From assembly GCA_027068235.1 (NCBI GenBank), contig JAMOUE010000013.1:1-17804 (forward strand): a stretch of DNA of 17,804 nt, written 5' to 3'. Positions 7,836 through 15,471 of this stretch are shown here, one piece after another. Every line of letters begins with the position of its first letter. The stretch's first letter is position 1. A program made the position numbers and the translations under genes. This DNA is from Deltaproteobacteria bacterium. GTDB lineage: Bacteria > Desulfobacterota > Dissulfuribacteria > Dissulfuribacterales > QOAL01. Under the pieces are notes generated by a model that worked only from the letters and a program-made list of their open reading frames with translations, did no database searches and had not been told where the DNA came from.

Positions 7836-8357
7836 ATGGGAAAAAGGGTAGCCCTTGTGGCAGATGGTCGCAGCTCTGATCTGTATGCCAGTTTTTGTGC
7901 AGTGAAACTGGCCAAGCGTATGGATGCAGACCTCTATTCAATATTACTCGTATCAAAGTCTGGAGAGAGCGGCCTGCAGCCTACTTATCTAGATGAGACA
8001 TGGAGTGACTTTTCCCCTTCTGTGTTGTGGCAGCTCATTTGTGGCCTCTCAAGTGTGGAAGGGGTGCACGTATCTTATCATCTCATAAATAGAGGATCAG
8101 AGCAGGAATTAGCTGATTTTTTGGTGCTCCACAAGATTTCGTGTCTGATAACAGGCACCTTAAATGATAAGGATTTTGACAGAAAAAAGCATTGGTCAGC
8201 CAAGATTGTAGAAGAAGTAGGGAGACACCCTAGATGGTATTTGGGCAATCTCACTGTCTTTTTGGCTAAACCTTGGAATGATGAATCTTTTAAAAAGATT
8301 TTGAGGCAGATTAGTGCAGAGTGCAACCTTTATCCCATTGAGATCGCCTCTGCATAA
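7836..8357 (+). CDS. Usp-like (HUP fold) protein, function unknown
   Basis: The 173-residue product has an N-terminal half that looks like a universal stress protein start: a beta-strand ending in Asp (RVALVADGR), a helix (YASFCAVKLAKRMDADL) and a second strand (YSILLVSK). The second half (residues about 75-150) contains ELADFLVLHKISCLITGTLN, which resembles the Usp strand-4 region. The GxxGx9GS nucleotide motif is missing, and the C-terminus after KPWNDESFKK matches nothing I know. ATG 7836 is the first start codon after an in-frame stop at 7794; upstream there is only AGG four bases away and AAAGGAC further up. It lies 45 bp before the TauE gene and is probably co-transcribed, paralleling the Usp-permease pairing of the first operon. 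Confidence 0.7.
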   Translation: MGKRVALVADGRSSDLYASFCAVKLAKRMDADLYSILLVSKSGESGLQPTYLDETWSDFSPSVLWQLICGLSSVEGVHVSYHLINRGSEQELADFLVLHKISCLITGTLNDKDFDRKKHWSAKIVEEVGRHPRWYLGNLTVFLAKPWNDESFKKILRQISAECNLYPIEIASA

Positions 8358-8402
8358 TCAAGCACAAATTAACTTTTATTAAACTATAGGAGGGTTTAAC
8401 AC

Positions 8403-9365
8403 ATGTATATTTATTTACCGATTGCACTTACCAGCGTAACCCTTTGGCTAGTTGTTGGCCTTGGGTTGCTGGTGGGCCTATTGTCGGGCCTTTTTGGTGT
8501 GGGAGGAGGTTTCCTTATGACTCCGCTTTTAATGATGATTGGGATTCCTCCTACAGTGGCCGCAGCAACCGATGCGAATCAGATTGTTGCAGCCTCAGCA
8601 TCTGGCACATTGGCCCACTGGAGGTTGGGAAATGTAGATTTTAAGATGGGGCTGCTACTGCTTGTTGGAGGTTTTACAGGAGGTGCCTTGGGTGTGCATG
8701 TTATCAAGGTACTTAGGGCAACGGGTGGAGCTGATTTCCTCATCAAGATTACCTACGTTCTCATGTTGGGTATAGTTGGAACATTTATGTTTTTTGAAAG
8801 TCTCCATGCCTTAAAGAAACAAAAGGCTGCAGCCGCAATGACAGAGGAAGAGCGGATTCGTGCAGAGAAAGAGGCAAGGGAAAAGGCAGAAGCCAAGGCA
8901 AAGAAGAAGAGCTTTCTTGCTTCTCTTCCCATGCAGATATATTTTGAAAAGTCAGGTGTAACACATTCTGCCCTTTTGCCAGTGGCCTTGGGTATCTTTG
9001 TTGGTGTCTTGGCAGCTATCATGGGTGTTGGCGGCGGCTTCTTGATGGTTCCAGTTATGATCTACTTGCTTCGTATGCCAATGCACGTGGTTGTCGGTAC
9101 GAGTCTTTTTCAGATAATGTTTACCTGTGTAGAGGTTACCTTTCTCCAGGCTTATCAGAACCATACCGTGGACATTATTCTTGCTATTCTACTTCTTATT
9201 GGCTCAACCATTGGTGCTCAGATAGGAACGAAATTAGGTAAGAAACTTCATGGTGATCAGTTAAAGATCTTGCTCGCCATTATAGTTCTTGGAGTTACGG
9301 TAAAAATGATTCTTGGTCTGGTCCTTGAGCCATCACTACTTCTGGCACATGGAGGAGGGCACTAA
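8403..9365 (+). CDS. TauE/SafE-family membrane carrier
   Basis: This 320-residue multi-pass protein is of the sulfite exporter TauE/SafE family. Both half-repeats are clear: GLLSGLFGVGGGFLMTPLL (25-43) and GVLAAIMGVGGGFLMVP (201-217). Between them lies a long charged, Ala/Lys/Glu-rich cytosolic linker (about 137-170; EEERIRAEKEAREKAEAKAKKK) that is likely helical. The second half has GTSLFQIMFTC (232-242), typical of the family. ATG 8403 follows a strong AGGAGGG eight bases upstream. The protein ends in AHGGGH. It is two bases from the next gene, which encodes an Alph_Pro_TM-type protein, a partner I recall seeing beside TauE genes in other bacteria. The likely cargo is sulfite or another organic or inorganic sulfur anion, but this is not shown. 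Confidence 0.9.
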   Translation: MYIYLPIALTSVTLWLVVGLGLLVGLLSGLFGVGGGFLMTPLLMMIGIPPTVAAATDANQIVAASASGTLAHWRLGNVDFKMGLLLLVGGFTGGALGVHVIKVLRATGGADFLIKITYVLMLGIVGTFMFFESLHALKKQKAAAAMTEEERIRAEKEAREKAEAKAKKKSFLASLPMQIYFEKSGVTHSALLPVALGIFVGVLAAIMGVGGGFLMVPVMIYLLRMPMHVVVGTSLFQIMFTCVEVTFLQAYQNHTVDIILAILLLIGSTIGAQIGTKLGKKLHGDQLKILLAIIVLGVTVKMILGLVLEPSLLLAHGGGH

Positions 9366-9367
9366 TT

Positions 9368-10144
9368 ATGAATGTAGAGAAGATAAAGAGGTTTTTACTT
9401 CTAGGATGTCTTGCCTTGTTTTTTGCCAGCTTTTATGCAAGCGGTGTTTATGCCCTTACTTGTGAAACGACACCTGGCAAGATTCCAATCACTTTGGGTT
9501 ATCATGGGACTAAAGTGACTATTCAGGGAAAAGATCTTCATGCTCCTGATGTAATAGTGCAAATTCATTCAGATATTGGAGAGGAGCATCTTAAGTATAT
9601 AGGTAAGGCCAGTGGAATCTTTTGGATGAAGCTTGGCAATATGATATTTGAGAATGTTCCTGCCGTGTACCTTGTATATTCCAACAGGAATATTCATGAG
9701 ATACTGCCTTCTCAAAAGTGTGAGGAGCTTTCCATCGGTTTTGATTCATTAAAGAAAAAGGCAAAGATTCGCAGCTCATTAAAGGATTTAGATAGAGAGA
9801 AGTGGCTAGCAGAATTTTTGAAATTCAAGCAGAAGGAACATCTGTATAGAGAACAGCCAGGAATAGTAAAGGTTGATCAGGCCAATGGTGCATACAGTGT
9901 AGAGATTGATTGGCCATTTGAGGCACCACCTGGTGAATACTTTGTAGAGGTTTTTGCTGTGCAAAATGGTGAGGTGGTGGATAAGGCCGAGTCAAAGATT
10001 AAGGTTGAACGGGTTGGAATCGAGAAACAGCTTTCTCATATGGCCTTTGAAAGACCTGCTCTATACGGCATTATCGCCATAATCGTTGCAATAGTGGCAG
10101 GTTTTGGCGTTGGAATGGTGTTTAAAGGTGGCGGTGGCCATTAA
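9368..10144 (+). CDS. Alph_Pro_TM (TIGR02186-like) membrane-anchored extracytoplasmic protein
   Basis: The 258-residue product has a signal peptide (residues 1-29, cut near VYA-LT), an extracytoplasmic beta-rich domain and one C-terminal membrane helix (about 229-250). Family-typical stretches are GKASGIFWMKLGN and FENVPAVYLVYSNR in the middle, then PPGEYFVEVFAVQNGEVV, VERVGIEKQLSHMAFERPALYG just before the helix. I recognise this pattern as PF09608/TIGR02186, described mainly in Alphaproteobacteria and without a known biochemical role. Its start lies two bases after the TauE stop, with GGAGGAGGG inside the end of tauE, so translational coupling is likely. It may act as an accessory or substrate-handling subunit of the TauE carrier. 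The tail is KGGGGH, like that of TauE. Confidence 0.75.
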   Translation: MNVEKIKRFLLLGCLALFFASFYASGVYALTCETTPGKIPITLGYHGTKVTIQGKDLHAPDVIVQIHSDIGEEHLKYIGKASGIFWMKLGNMIFENVPAVYLVYSNRNIHEILPSQKCEELSIGFDSLKKKAKIRSSLKDLDREKWLAEFLKFKQKEHLYREQPGIVKVDQANGAYSVEIDWPFEAPPGEYFVEVFAVQNGEVVDKAESKIKVERVGIEKQLSHMAFERPALYGIIAIIVAIVAGFGVGMVFKGGGGH

Positions 10145-10160
10145 AGGTGATTTTGAGCAA

Positions 10161-10189
10161 AAAACAAGTACCTCCGCAATTCTTGTTTT
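10161..10189 (+). promoter_or_regulatory. AT-rich hairpin abutting the terminator
   Basis: AAAACAAG (10161-10168) pairs with CTTGTTTT (10182-10189) around a 13-base loop that exposes CCTCC. It ends one base before the terminator stem. The loop could pair with the GGAG in the ribosome binding site at about 10237, so the pair of hairpins could form a readthrough or attenuation control for the dikinase-like gene. This is speculative. Confidence 0.3.
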
Positions 10190-10190
10190 G

Positions 10191-10228
10191 CCCCTGTCTT
10201 TCATTACAGATAAAGACAGGGGTTTTTT
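10191..10228 (+). terminator. Rho-independent terminator between the TauE unit and the dikinase-like gene
   Basis: Stem CCCCTGTCTTT (10191-10201) pairs perfectly with AAAGACAGGGG (10212-10222); the loop is 10 bases and six T follow. The T-run ends only about 20 bases before the next start codon, leaving no room for a promoter after it. Confidence 0.92.
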
Positions 10229-10247
10229 AGTTTAAGAGGAGTGAAAA

Positions 10248-12842
10248 TTGGCACATTTTATTCAGAAATTTATAGGAAAATTGAAAGGGGCCTTGTCTGG
10301 CATCTCTCCACAGGCAAGCAGGCTTGAAATAAAAGAGAAGTTGGAACGGTTTAAAGAGGTATTGAGATGCAACCAGACCGCTCTTGAGATAATAGCGGAT
10401 ATGGGAGAAAAGTTGAGTGGAGATTACCTCTTTGACAAACATTATATTGAGGCCACGTTTGAAGAGCTATCAGAGACTGTTTTGAAGTGCATTCACAGGT
10501 TAAACGCCCTTTGTGACAACAAGTATAATCATCTTTACGATGTTTACGAAAATATCTACGAAAGGCTTCTCCATGTGCTAAAGGGTAGGGATGACAGGCT
10601 AGGCCCTCCTATCATACAACTTAGTAAGATAACCAAGAGTGAGTTTTCCGTAGTAGGCGGTAAGGCCCTACATCTTGCAAAGATTATCAGTGACCTTCAA
10701 CTTCCAGTGCCAGGCGGCTTTGTAATAACCACTAAGGCTTATCATGACATAATTGCCTACAATGGTTTGAAGGAAAGGCTTGAAAGATTGGAAAAGCTTC
10801 TGGCATCCCATTCGGCAAGCGATAGTGAGATAGAAGAACTGAGGGCTGAATTTCAACAGGCCCTCATGGAGATAAAGCCATATCCTGGACTGCTTGATGA
10901 TATAGAAAAGGCAGCCTCTCTTGTTGCAAAAGACTTGAAAGGCAAGCCTCGTTTTGCCGTAAGAAGCAGTGCCCAGGAGGAGGATATGGACTTCTCCTTT
11001 GCAGGGCAGTTTAAGACCGTTCTCAATGTATCTGGAAATGCAAACGAGATATTTGCAGCCTACAAGACTGTTTTATCGAGTCTTTTTAGTAAACACGTCA
11101 TTGAATACAGACGCACAGTTTTAGAAGGTGAAGGACAGATGTCTATTGCTGCAATCTGTCAGCTTATGGTTGATGCAAAGAGCAGCGGAGTGCTCTATAC
11201 AACCGATCCTCTAGATGCTGCTTCAGACGATATGGTTATCGTTGGAAATTGGGGGCAAGGCGAAGCGGTTGTGGATGGCAAGATGCCAACTGATACTTTT
11301 CGGCTTTCTAAAAGGGATGGACTTCATATTGTAGAAAAACAGGTGGCAATAAAAAAAGAGGCCTTGTATCTGAGGGAAGCTGGAGGGCTTGAAAAGAGGC
11401 AGCTGCCTGAAGAATTGCAGACGGCTCCCTGTTTGTCTGATGAGCAAGCAATAAGGCTTGGCCGCATGGGGATAAAGCTAGAGAACTATTTTAAGCATCC
11501 TCAAGATGTTGAGTGGGCCTTGGATAATGATGACAACTTATTAATTCTTCAGTCGCGGGAACTGCTTATAAAAAAGGATTCCAGCATAGATCGTTCCCTT
11601 TTAAACCTTGAAGACAAATATGAGGTGATTAGTAAGGAAGTAGGCCTTACTGCACAGCAGGGCATAGGATACGGACCCGTCAAGATAGTTAAAAACAACA
11701 TGGAACTTGATGATGTACCAGAAGGAGCAGTGCTTGTTAGCCCACGTGATAGCTCTGTATTTGTAAGGGTGATGAAAAATGTTTCTGCCATAGTTACAGA
11801 AGTAGGCACACCTGTTAGCCACATGGCCACAATTTGTAGAGAGCTGTGTGTGCCATGTCTGGTTAATGTGACAGGGATCTTGGAAAAGGTTGAAGATGGC
11901 ATGGAGGTGACAGTAGATGCAGAAGAAAGGGTGATATATAAGGGCAAAGTGCCAGAGCTCCTTGTTTATAGAAGTTGTCAGAGTATGAACGTCTTTGCCT
12001 CTTCTGATTTCAGGCTTCTAAGAAGACTGTTGAATGAGATAGCAAGATTGAATCTGATAGATCCTCTTATCGAGGATTTTCGCATGGATAAGTGTGAAAC
12101 CTATCATGATATACTGCGTTTTATACATGAAAAGGCGGTTCAAGAGCTTATAGAGATCGGCAAAGATGAACAAAAACTTTTAAAGGGACATCTTACAAAG
12201 AGATTGGAACTTCCCATCCCAACAGGAATTCTGTGCCTGGATTTGGGAGGTGGAATCTCTAGTGATGCGCCTGAAGACTATTGCGAGTTCAAACATGTTC
12301 GTTCCATTCCTTTTAAGGCCCTGCTTCATGGTATGCTCACGCCTGGAGTATGGCATACAGAAATTATGGATGTCAGCTTCAGAGATATGGTAACGAGTAT
12401 GATAAATGCTCCTATGGATGCACTGGATGGGCAATATTCAGGCCATAACATTGCAATAATAACAAGGGAGTATGTAAATCTCAGTTTGAGATTCGGTTAC
12501 CATTTCAATATCGTAGATGCCTATTGCAGCGATTATCCCAGGGACAATCATATTTACTTCAGATTCCTTGGAGGAGCCACTGATATTACAAAGCGGTCAA
12601 GAAGGGCTAGGCTGATAGCTGAAATACTCATGGCTTATGATATGAACGTAAAGACAAAGGGCGATGTAGTTACAGCTAGAATGGGTAATATGCCAAGGCA
12701 AGAAATGGAAAGGATTTTGGAAATACTTGGCCGGTTGATAGGCTTCACCAGGCAGTTGGATGTTCATATGGAAAGTGACTCTTCGATACAGCGATACCTT
12801 GATGCCTTTTTGCGTGGAGATTATGAAGTTGCACGTATGTAA
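10248..12842 (+). CDS. PEP synthase/PPDK-like dikinase lacking the PEP/pyruvate TIM barrel
   Basis: The 864-residue protein starts at TTG 10248, seven bases after AGAGGAG. Layout: a helical N-terminal region (1-125); a PPDK_N-type ATP-grasp domain (about 130-440) with VGGKALHLA (136-144), the Arg motif FAVRSSAQEEDMDFSFAGQ (236-254) and VEWALDNDDNLLILQSR (421-437); then the swivelling phosphohistidine domain (about 490-565) with TEVGTPVSHMATICRE (517-532), His525 being the expected phospho-carrier. Pyruvate-water dikinases next carry a PEP/pyruvate-binding TIM barrel; residues 575-864 show none of its motifs. Instead there is an unfamiliar region with LCLDLGGGIS (662-671) and YPRDNHIYFRFLGGATD (763-779). 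The ATP-to-His half-reaction should be intact; the acceptor is unknown. It differs from rifampin phosphotransferase, where His is C-terminal. Downstream it converges with a TauE gene. Confidence 0.85.
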   Translation: MAHFIQKFIGKLKGALSGISPQASRLEIKEKLERFKEVLRCNQTALEIIADMGEKLSGDYLFDKHYIEATFEELSETVLKCIHRLNALCDNKYNHLYDVYENIYERLLHVLKGRDDRLGPPIIQLSKITKSEFSVVGGKALHLAKIISDLQLPVPGGFVITTKAYHDIIAYNGLKERLERLEKLLASHSASDSEIEELRAEFQQALMEIKPYPGLLDDIEKAASLVAKDLKGKPRFAVRSSAQEEDMDFSFAGQFKTVLNVSGNANEIFAAYKTVLSSLFSKHVIEYRRTVLEGEGQMSIAAICQLMVDAKSSGVLYTTDPLDAASDDMVIVGNWGQGEAVVDGKMPTDTFRLSKRDGLHIVEKQVAIKKEALYLREAGGLEKRQLPEELQTAPCLSDEQAIRLGRMGIKLENYFKHPQDVEWALDNDDNLLILQSRELLIKKDSSIDRSLLNLEDKYEVISKEVGLTAQQGIGYGPVKIVKNNMELDDVPEGAVLVSPRDSSVFVRVMKNVSAIVTEVGTPVSHMATICRELCVPCLVNVTGILEKVEDGMEVTVDAEERVIYKGKVPELLVYRSCQSMNVFASSDFRLLRRLLNEIARLNLIDPLIEDFRMDKCETYHDILRFIHEKAVQELIEIGKDEQKLLKGHLTKRLELPIPTGILCLDLGGGISSDAPEDYCEFKHVRSIPFKALLHGMLTPGVWHTEIMDVSFRDMVTSMINAPMDALDGQYSGHNIAIITREYVNLSLRFGYHFNIVDAYCSDYPRDNHIYFRFLGGATDITKRSRRARLIAEILMAYDMNVKTKGDVVTARMGNMPRQEMERILEILGRLIGFTRQLDVHMESDSSIQRYLDAFLRGDYEVARM

Positions 12843-12887
12843 CTGTAACTAAATGATATTTCTTCCATCTGAAAGCGTAACTAAATG

Positions 12888-12925
12888 AAAAAGGGCTGCC
12901 TTAGAATCCTTTTTTAAGCAGCCCT
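12888..12925 (-). terminator. Rho-independent terminator, minus strand (convergent spacer)
   Basis: AGGGCTGC (12892-12899) pairs with GCAGCCCT (12918-12925). Read on the minus strand the stem is followed by five T, so it ends the rex-tauE transcript 40 bp after the TauE stop. On the plus strand the hairpin lacks a T-run but may also slow transcription from the dikinase-like gene. Confidence 0.85.
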
Positions 12926-12964
12926 AATAGAATAGATAGTTACGACAATTTGGCTGATGTCGTT

Positions 12965-14641
12965 TTATCTCATAAATGGCAGCAGCTTTGTGTACTTCAT
13001 GAAGACAATGACAAGTGCCAGTGCCAACATTCTTTTAAGAAAGATTTCTGGAAGTTTTTTCTGTATCCTTGGACCTACCATACCACCACCAATGGCGCCT
13101 CCAGCGATACAGGCAGCCATTATCCAATCGGGTTGGTAGCCCATGAGTATATACTTGGCAATGCCTCCAAGAGAGGTTGAGAAGGCACCTGCAAGGGCTA
13201 TTGGCACGGCAAGATACATTGGATAACCCATAAAGGTTGTCATAAATGGCATAAACATAAAGCCTCCGCCAACTCCAAAGGATGATGCAATCATTCCCAT
13301 CACAATACCGCCAATCAGCATGGTTAAAGGCTTTGCAACAAATGTCTCTCCCCAAAATCTCATGTCGAACTTGATAAAGTTAAACTTATCAAATTCCACT
13401 TTACCAAGCTCAGCAGCCTTACCAGTCTTCTTTGCCTCTTCAACTGCCTTGTTGAATTTTTGAACTATGGCCTTGAGTGCCTTATTCTTTTCAATGGTGC
13501 TTGGTAAGGATTCATGAAAGAGTTTGAAGCCTATCAGTAAACAGATAATACCTAGATAGAACTTATAGGCCTTTAGTGGCAGATACTTTGCTGAAAACGT
13601 AGGACCTATGAAAAATGCTCCTATCAGGATTCCAAGTGCAAAGAATAGTGCCACAGGCCATGCAAAGCGCTTACTCTTGTAGTAGTTGATCAGGCCTGTT
13701 AATGGAGAAACAAGTGTCAGAAATAGGTTTGTAGGCTTGATCGTGTTGGCTGCATTGATACCAATTGGCCCCTTTGTTCCAATAACGGTTATCTGGTAGG
13801 CAGCAGTGAATAGGCCACCAGCAGCACCCATGATGACAAAGAGAACACCAATAATAAAGGCTCCCAAAAGTACAACAAGAGGATTCATGTAACAACAAGC
13901 AGTCTTGAAATAGAAGGTAGAAGGAATGATTGTAAAGGTGTTCACCTTCTGTCCATTTATCCATACTGCCATCTTGGTATGTGGTGCCAGGTTTTTGTAA
14001 GGAGTCATGGTCATTTCAAACTCACCAGTCTCCTTGTTTAACTTAAGGACGACTCCTTTGTTCCAATCCTCTTTTTGGGTCTCGTAATCTGTTAGGATCA
14101 TCCTGGCATTTCCACCGCCAATGGGTCTTTCCTTTGAAACGGTGTTTATTCCAAATTTCTTTTCATGGGTAAAGATAAGGAATTTCCACTGCTTATCAGT
14201 GTTAACAGGACCTAACTGAGATTTCACATCCTCAGGTATTTCTGTCCACGCCTTTATTTTGTTGACGCGCACCATAAATTTGAAAGGTGGGAAGGCAAAG
14301 GGCCCTGTGGTTTGGCCCATGGCTACACTCTTTGGAGTAGCCAGATTTTCTGGCTTGTTAGTTATGACATAGTAGGTAGTTGGAATTGCAGTATCACCAA
14401 ATTTTTTGGTGAGCTTTTTTCTCTCCTTTGCGCCTGGGGCATCTGCAGGTTTGAACAGTTTATCCGTACAGACAACTATATAGATGTCCTTACCAGGGTC
14501 TATTTTGCCTTTTACTGTAATAGGGCTTCCTGCCTTAACATTCTCTGAAGCCAGTTGGGCATCAATAGCCCATGCCTGAACGCTAAAACAAAGAACGGCA
14601 ACAAAGGCGAAAAAACTCCCTAAAAGATTCTTCATCCTCAT
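12965..14641 (-). CDS. TauE/SafE-family carrier with large extracytoplasmic N-terminal domain
   Basis: The frame begins at ATG 14656, but that codon overlaps the GGAGGAGGAG ribosome binding site. I start at ATG 14641 (MRMKNLLGSFF), five bases after it, giving 558 residues. Layout: signal peptide (1-25, AWA-ID); extracytoplasmic domain (about 26-245), beta-rich and unlike the other two carriers, with GKIDPGKDIYIVV (45-57); a Cys-Cys pair at 249-250 at the membrane entrance; a TauE/SafE core (about 253-558) with GAAGGLFTAA (272-281) and ASSFGVGGGFMFMP (452-465); and between the halves a long Lys/Glu-rich cytosolic loop (about 378-430). It lies 24 bp downstream of rex on the same strand and most likely shares its promoter, so expression may follow the NADH/NAD+ ratio. 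A sulfur-anion substrate is inferred from the family. Confidence 0.87.
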   Translation of the reverse strand: MRMKNLLGSFFAFVAVLCFSVQAWAIDAQLASENVKAGSPITVKGKIDPGKDIYIVVCTDKLFKPADAPGAKERKKLTKKFGDTAIPTTYYVITNKPENLATPKSVAMGQTTGPFAFPPFKFMVRVNKIKAWTEIPEDVKSQLGPVNTDKQWKFLIFTHEKKFGINTVSKERPIGGGNARMILTDYETQKEDWNKGVVLKLNKETGEFEMTMTPYKNLAPHTKMAVWINGQKVNTFTIIPSTFYFKTACCYMNPLVVLLGAFIIGVLFVIMGAAGGLFTAAYQITVIGTKGPIGINAANTIKPTNLFLTLVSPLTGLINYYKSKRFAWPVALFFALGILIGAFFIGPTFSAKYLPLKAYKFYLGIICLLIGFKLFHESLPSTIEKNKALKAIVQKFNKAVEEAKKTGKAAELGKVEFDKFNFIKFDMRFWGETFVAKPLTMLIGGIVMGMIASSFGVGGGFMFMPFMTTFMGYPMYLAVPIALAGAFSTSLGGIAKYILMGYQPDWIMAACIAGGAIGGGMVGPRIQKKLPEIFLKRMLALALVIVFMKYTKLLPFMR

Positions 14642-14665
14642 ATACTCCTCCTCCATTAATTGTGT

Positions 14666-15433
14666 TTAGTTTTTGTAACTACTGTAACCTACGTTGTATC
14701 CGTTTGAATTGGATTGAACTACGGGCCAGCTATGTTCACTGCCCCACTTGAGTTTTTGCATTCCTTTTTCTTCTTTCTCTTCTGTTTCCCCCTCCTTTCT
14801 GCTTTGTAATATGTTGTATGTCAGGCTATCCAAGAGGATAGTAAAGTCTACGTATTGGATGCTGACGTTCTTAGGAACCTTTATTCGGTTGGGTGAGAAG
14901 CTGAGAATGCCCTTTATGCCTGCTTTTACAAGCTGGTTTCCAACTTCTTGGCTTTGTTCAGAGGGCACTGCTATGACAGCAAGTTCTACCTCTTTTTCCT
15001 TGACTACTTCTGGCAGTTTACTAAGAGGCAAGACTTCCATATCTTTCTCAAAAGGCTTTCCAATATTTTTCTCATCGATATCGAACACTGCCTCAAAATG
15101 ATAGCCCTGTTGGGCAAAGCCAGGATGCCTTAAAAGAGCCTTTGTAATAGGGCCTGCGCCTACAAGTATTACGTTCCTTTCCTTCATGACTCCAAGAATT
15201 GCCGATATGCTTTGAAGAAGTGTGCTTACACAGTAGCCCACTCCTCTGACGCCAAACCTTCCAAAGTAAGAAAGGTCTTTTCTAAGTTGGGCGGGGTTAA
15301 CATTTGCTTGATTGGCTAAATCTTGAGATGAAACAACTTTTACACCGCGTGCCAGGAGCTTTTTTAGATAGCGCTGGTACACGGAGAGTCTAATGATAGT
15401 AGCTGCTGGAATTTTTGCTTTCGACTTCTTCAC
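14666..15433 (-). CDS. rex: redox-sensing transcriptional repressor Rex
   Basis: Rex binds NADH/NAD+ and represses genes for anaerobic and reductive metabolism when NADH is low. The start is GTG 15433, eight bases after AGGAGG. Family motifs: an N-terminal winged helix with IPAATIIRLSVYQRYL (8-23), VSSQDLA (34-40) and VNPAQLRKDLSYFGRFGVRGVGY (45-67); a Rossmann domain beginning VILVGAGPITKAL (88-100) with FDIDEKNIG (117-125); and the closing ILSFSPNRIKVPKNV...VDFTILLDSLTY (176-206). Two oddities: the usual GxGxxG reads GAGPIT, with Thr97 in place of the third Gly, and a roughly 45-residue Glu/Lys- then Asn/Ser/Tyr-rich tail follows the normal Rex end near residue 210. It is first in a two-gene unit with tauE. 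Confidence 0.93.
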   Translation of the reverse strand: MKKSKAKIPAATIIRLSVYQRYLKKLLARGVKVVSSQDLANQANVNPAQLRKDLSYFGRFGVRGVGYCVSTLLQSISAILGVMKERNVILVGAGPITKALLRHPGFAQQGYHFEAVFDIDEKNIGKPFEKDMEVLPLSKLPEVVKEKEVELAVIAVPSEQSQEVGNQLVKAGIKGILSFSPNRIKVPKNVSIQYVDFTILLDSLTYNILQSRKEGETEEKEEKGMQKLKWGSEHSWPVVQSNSNGYNVGYSSYKN

Positions 15434-15471
15434 GAGTCTGTCCTCCTGTAACTTTTGTCGCTCAGTCCTAG

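Noticed and set aside
10248..12842. Genuine pyruvate-water dikinase (ppsA) or rifampin phosphotransferase
   Set aside because: The PEP/pyruvate barrel is absent, and the phospho-His domain is central rather than C-terminal.
14642..14656. ATG 14656 as the TauE start
   Set aside because: The codon lies within the GGAGGAGGAG ribosome binding site; ATG 14641 is better placed.
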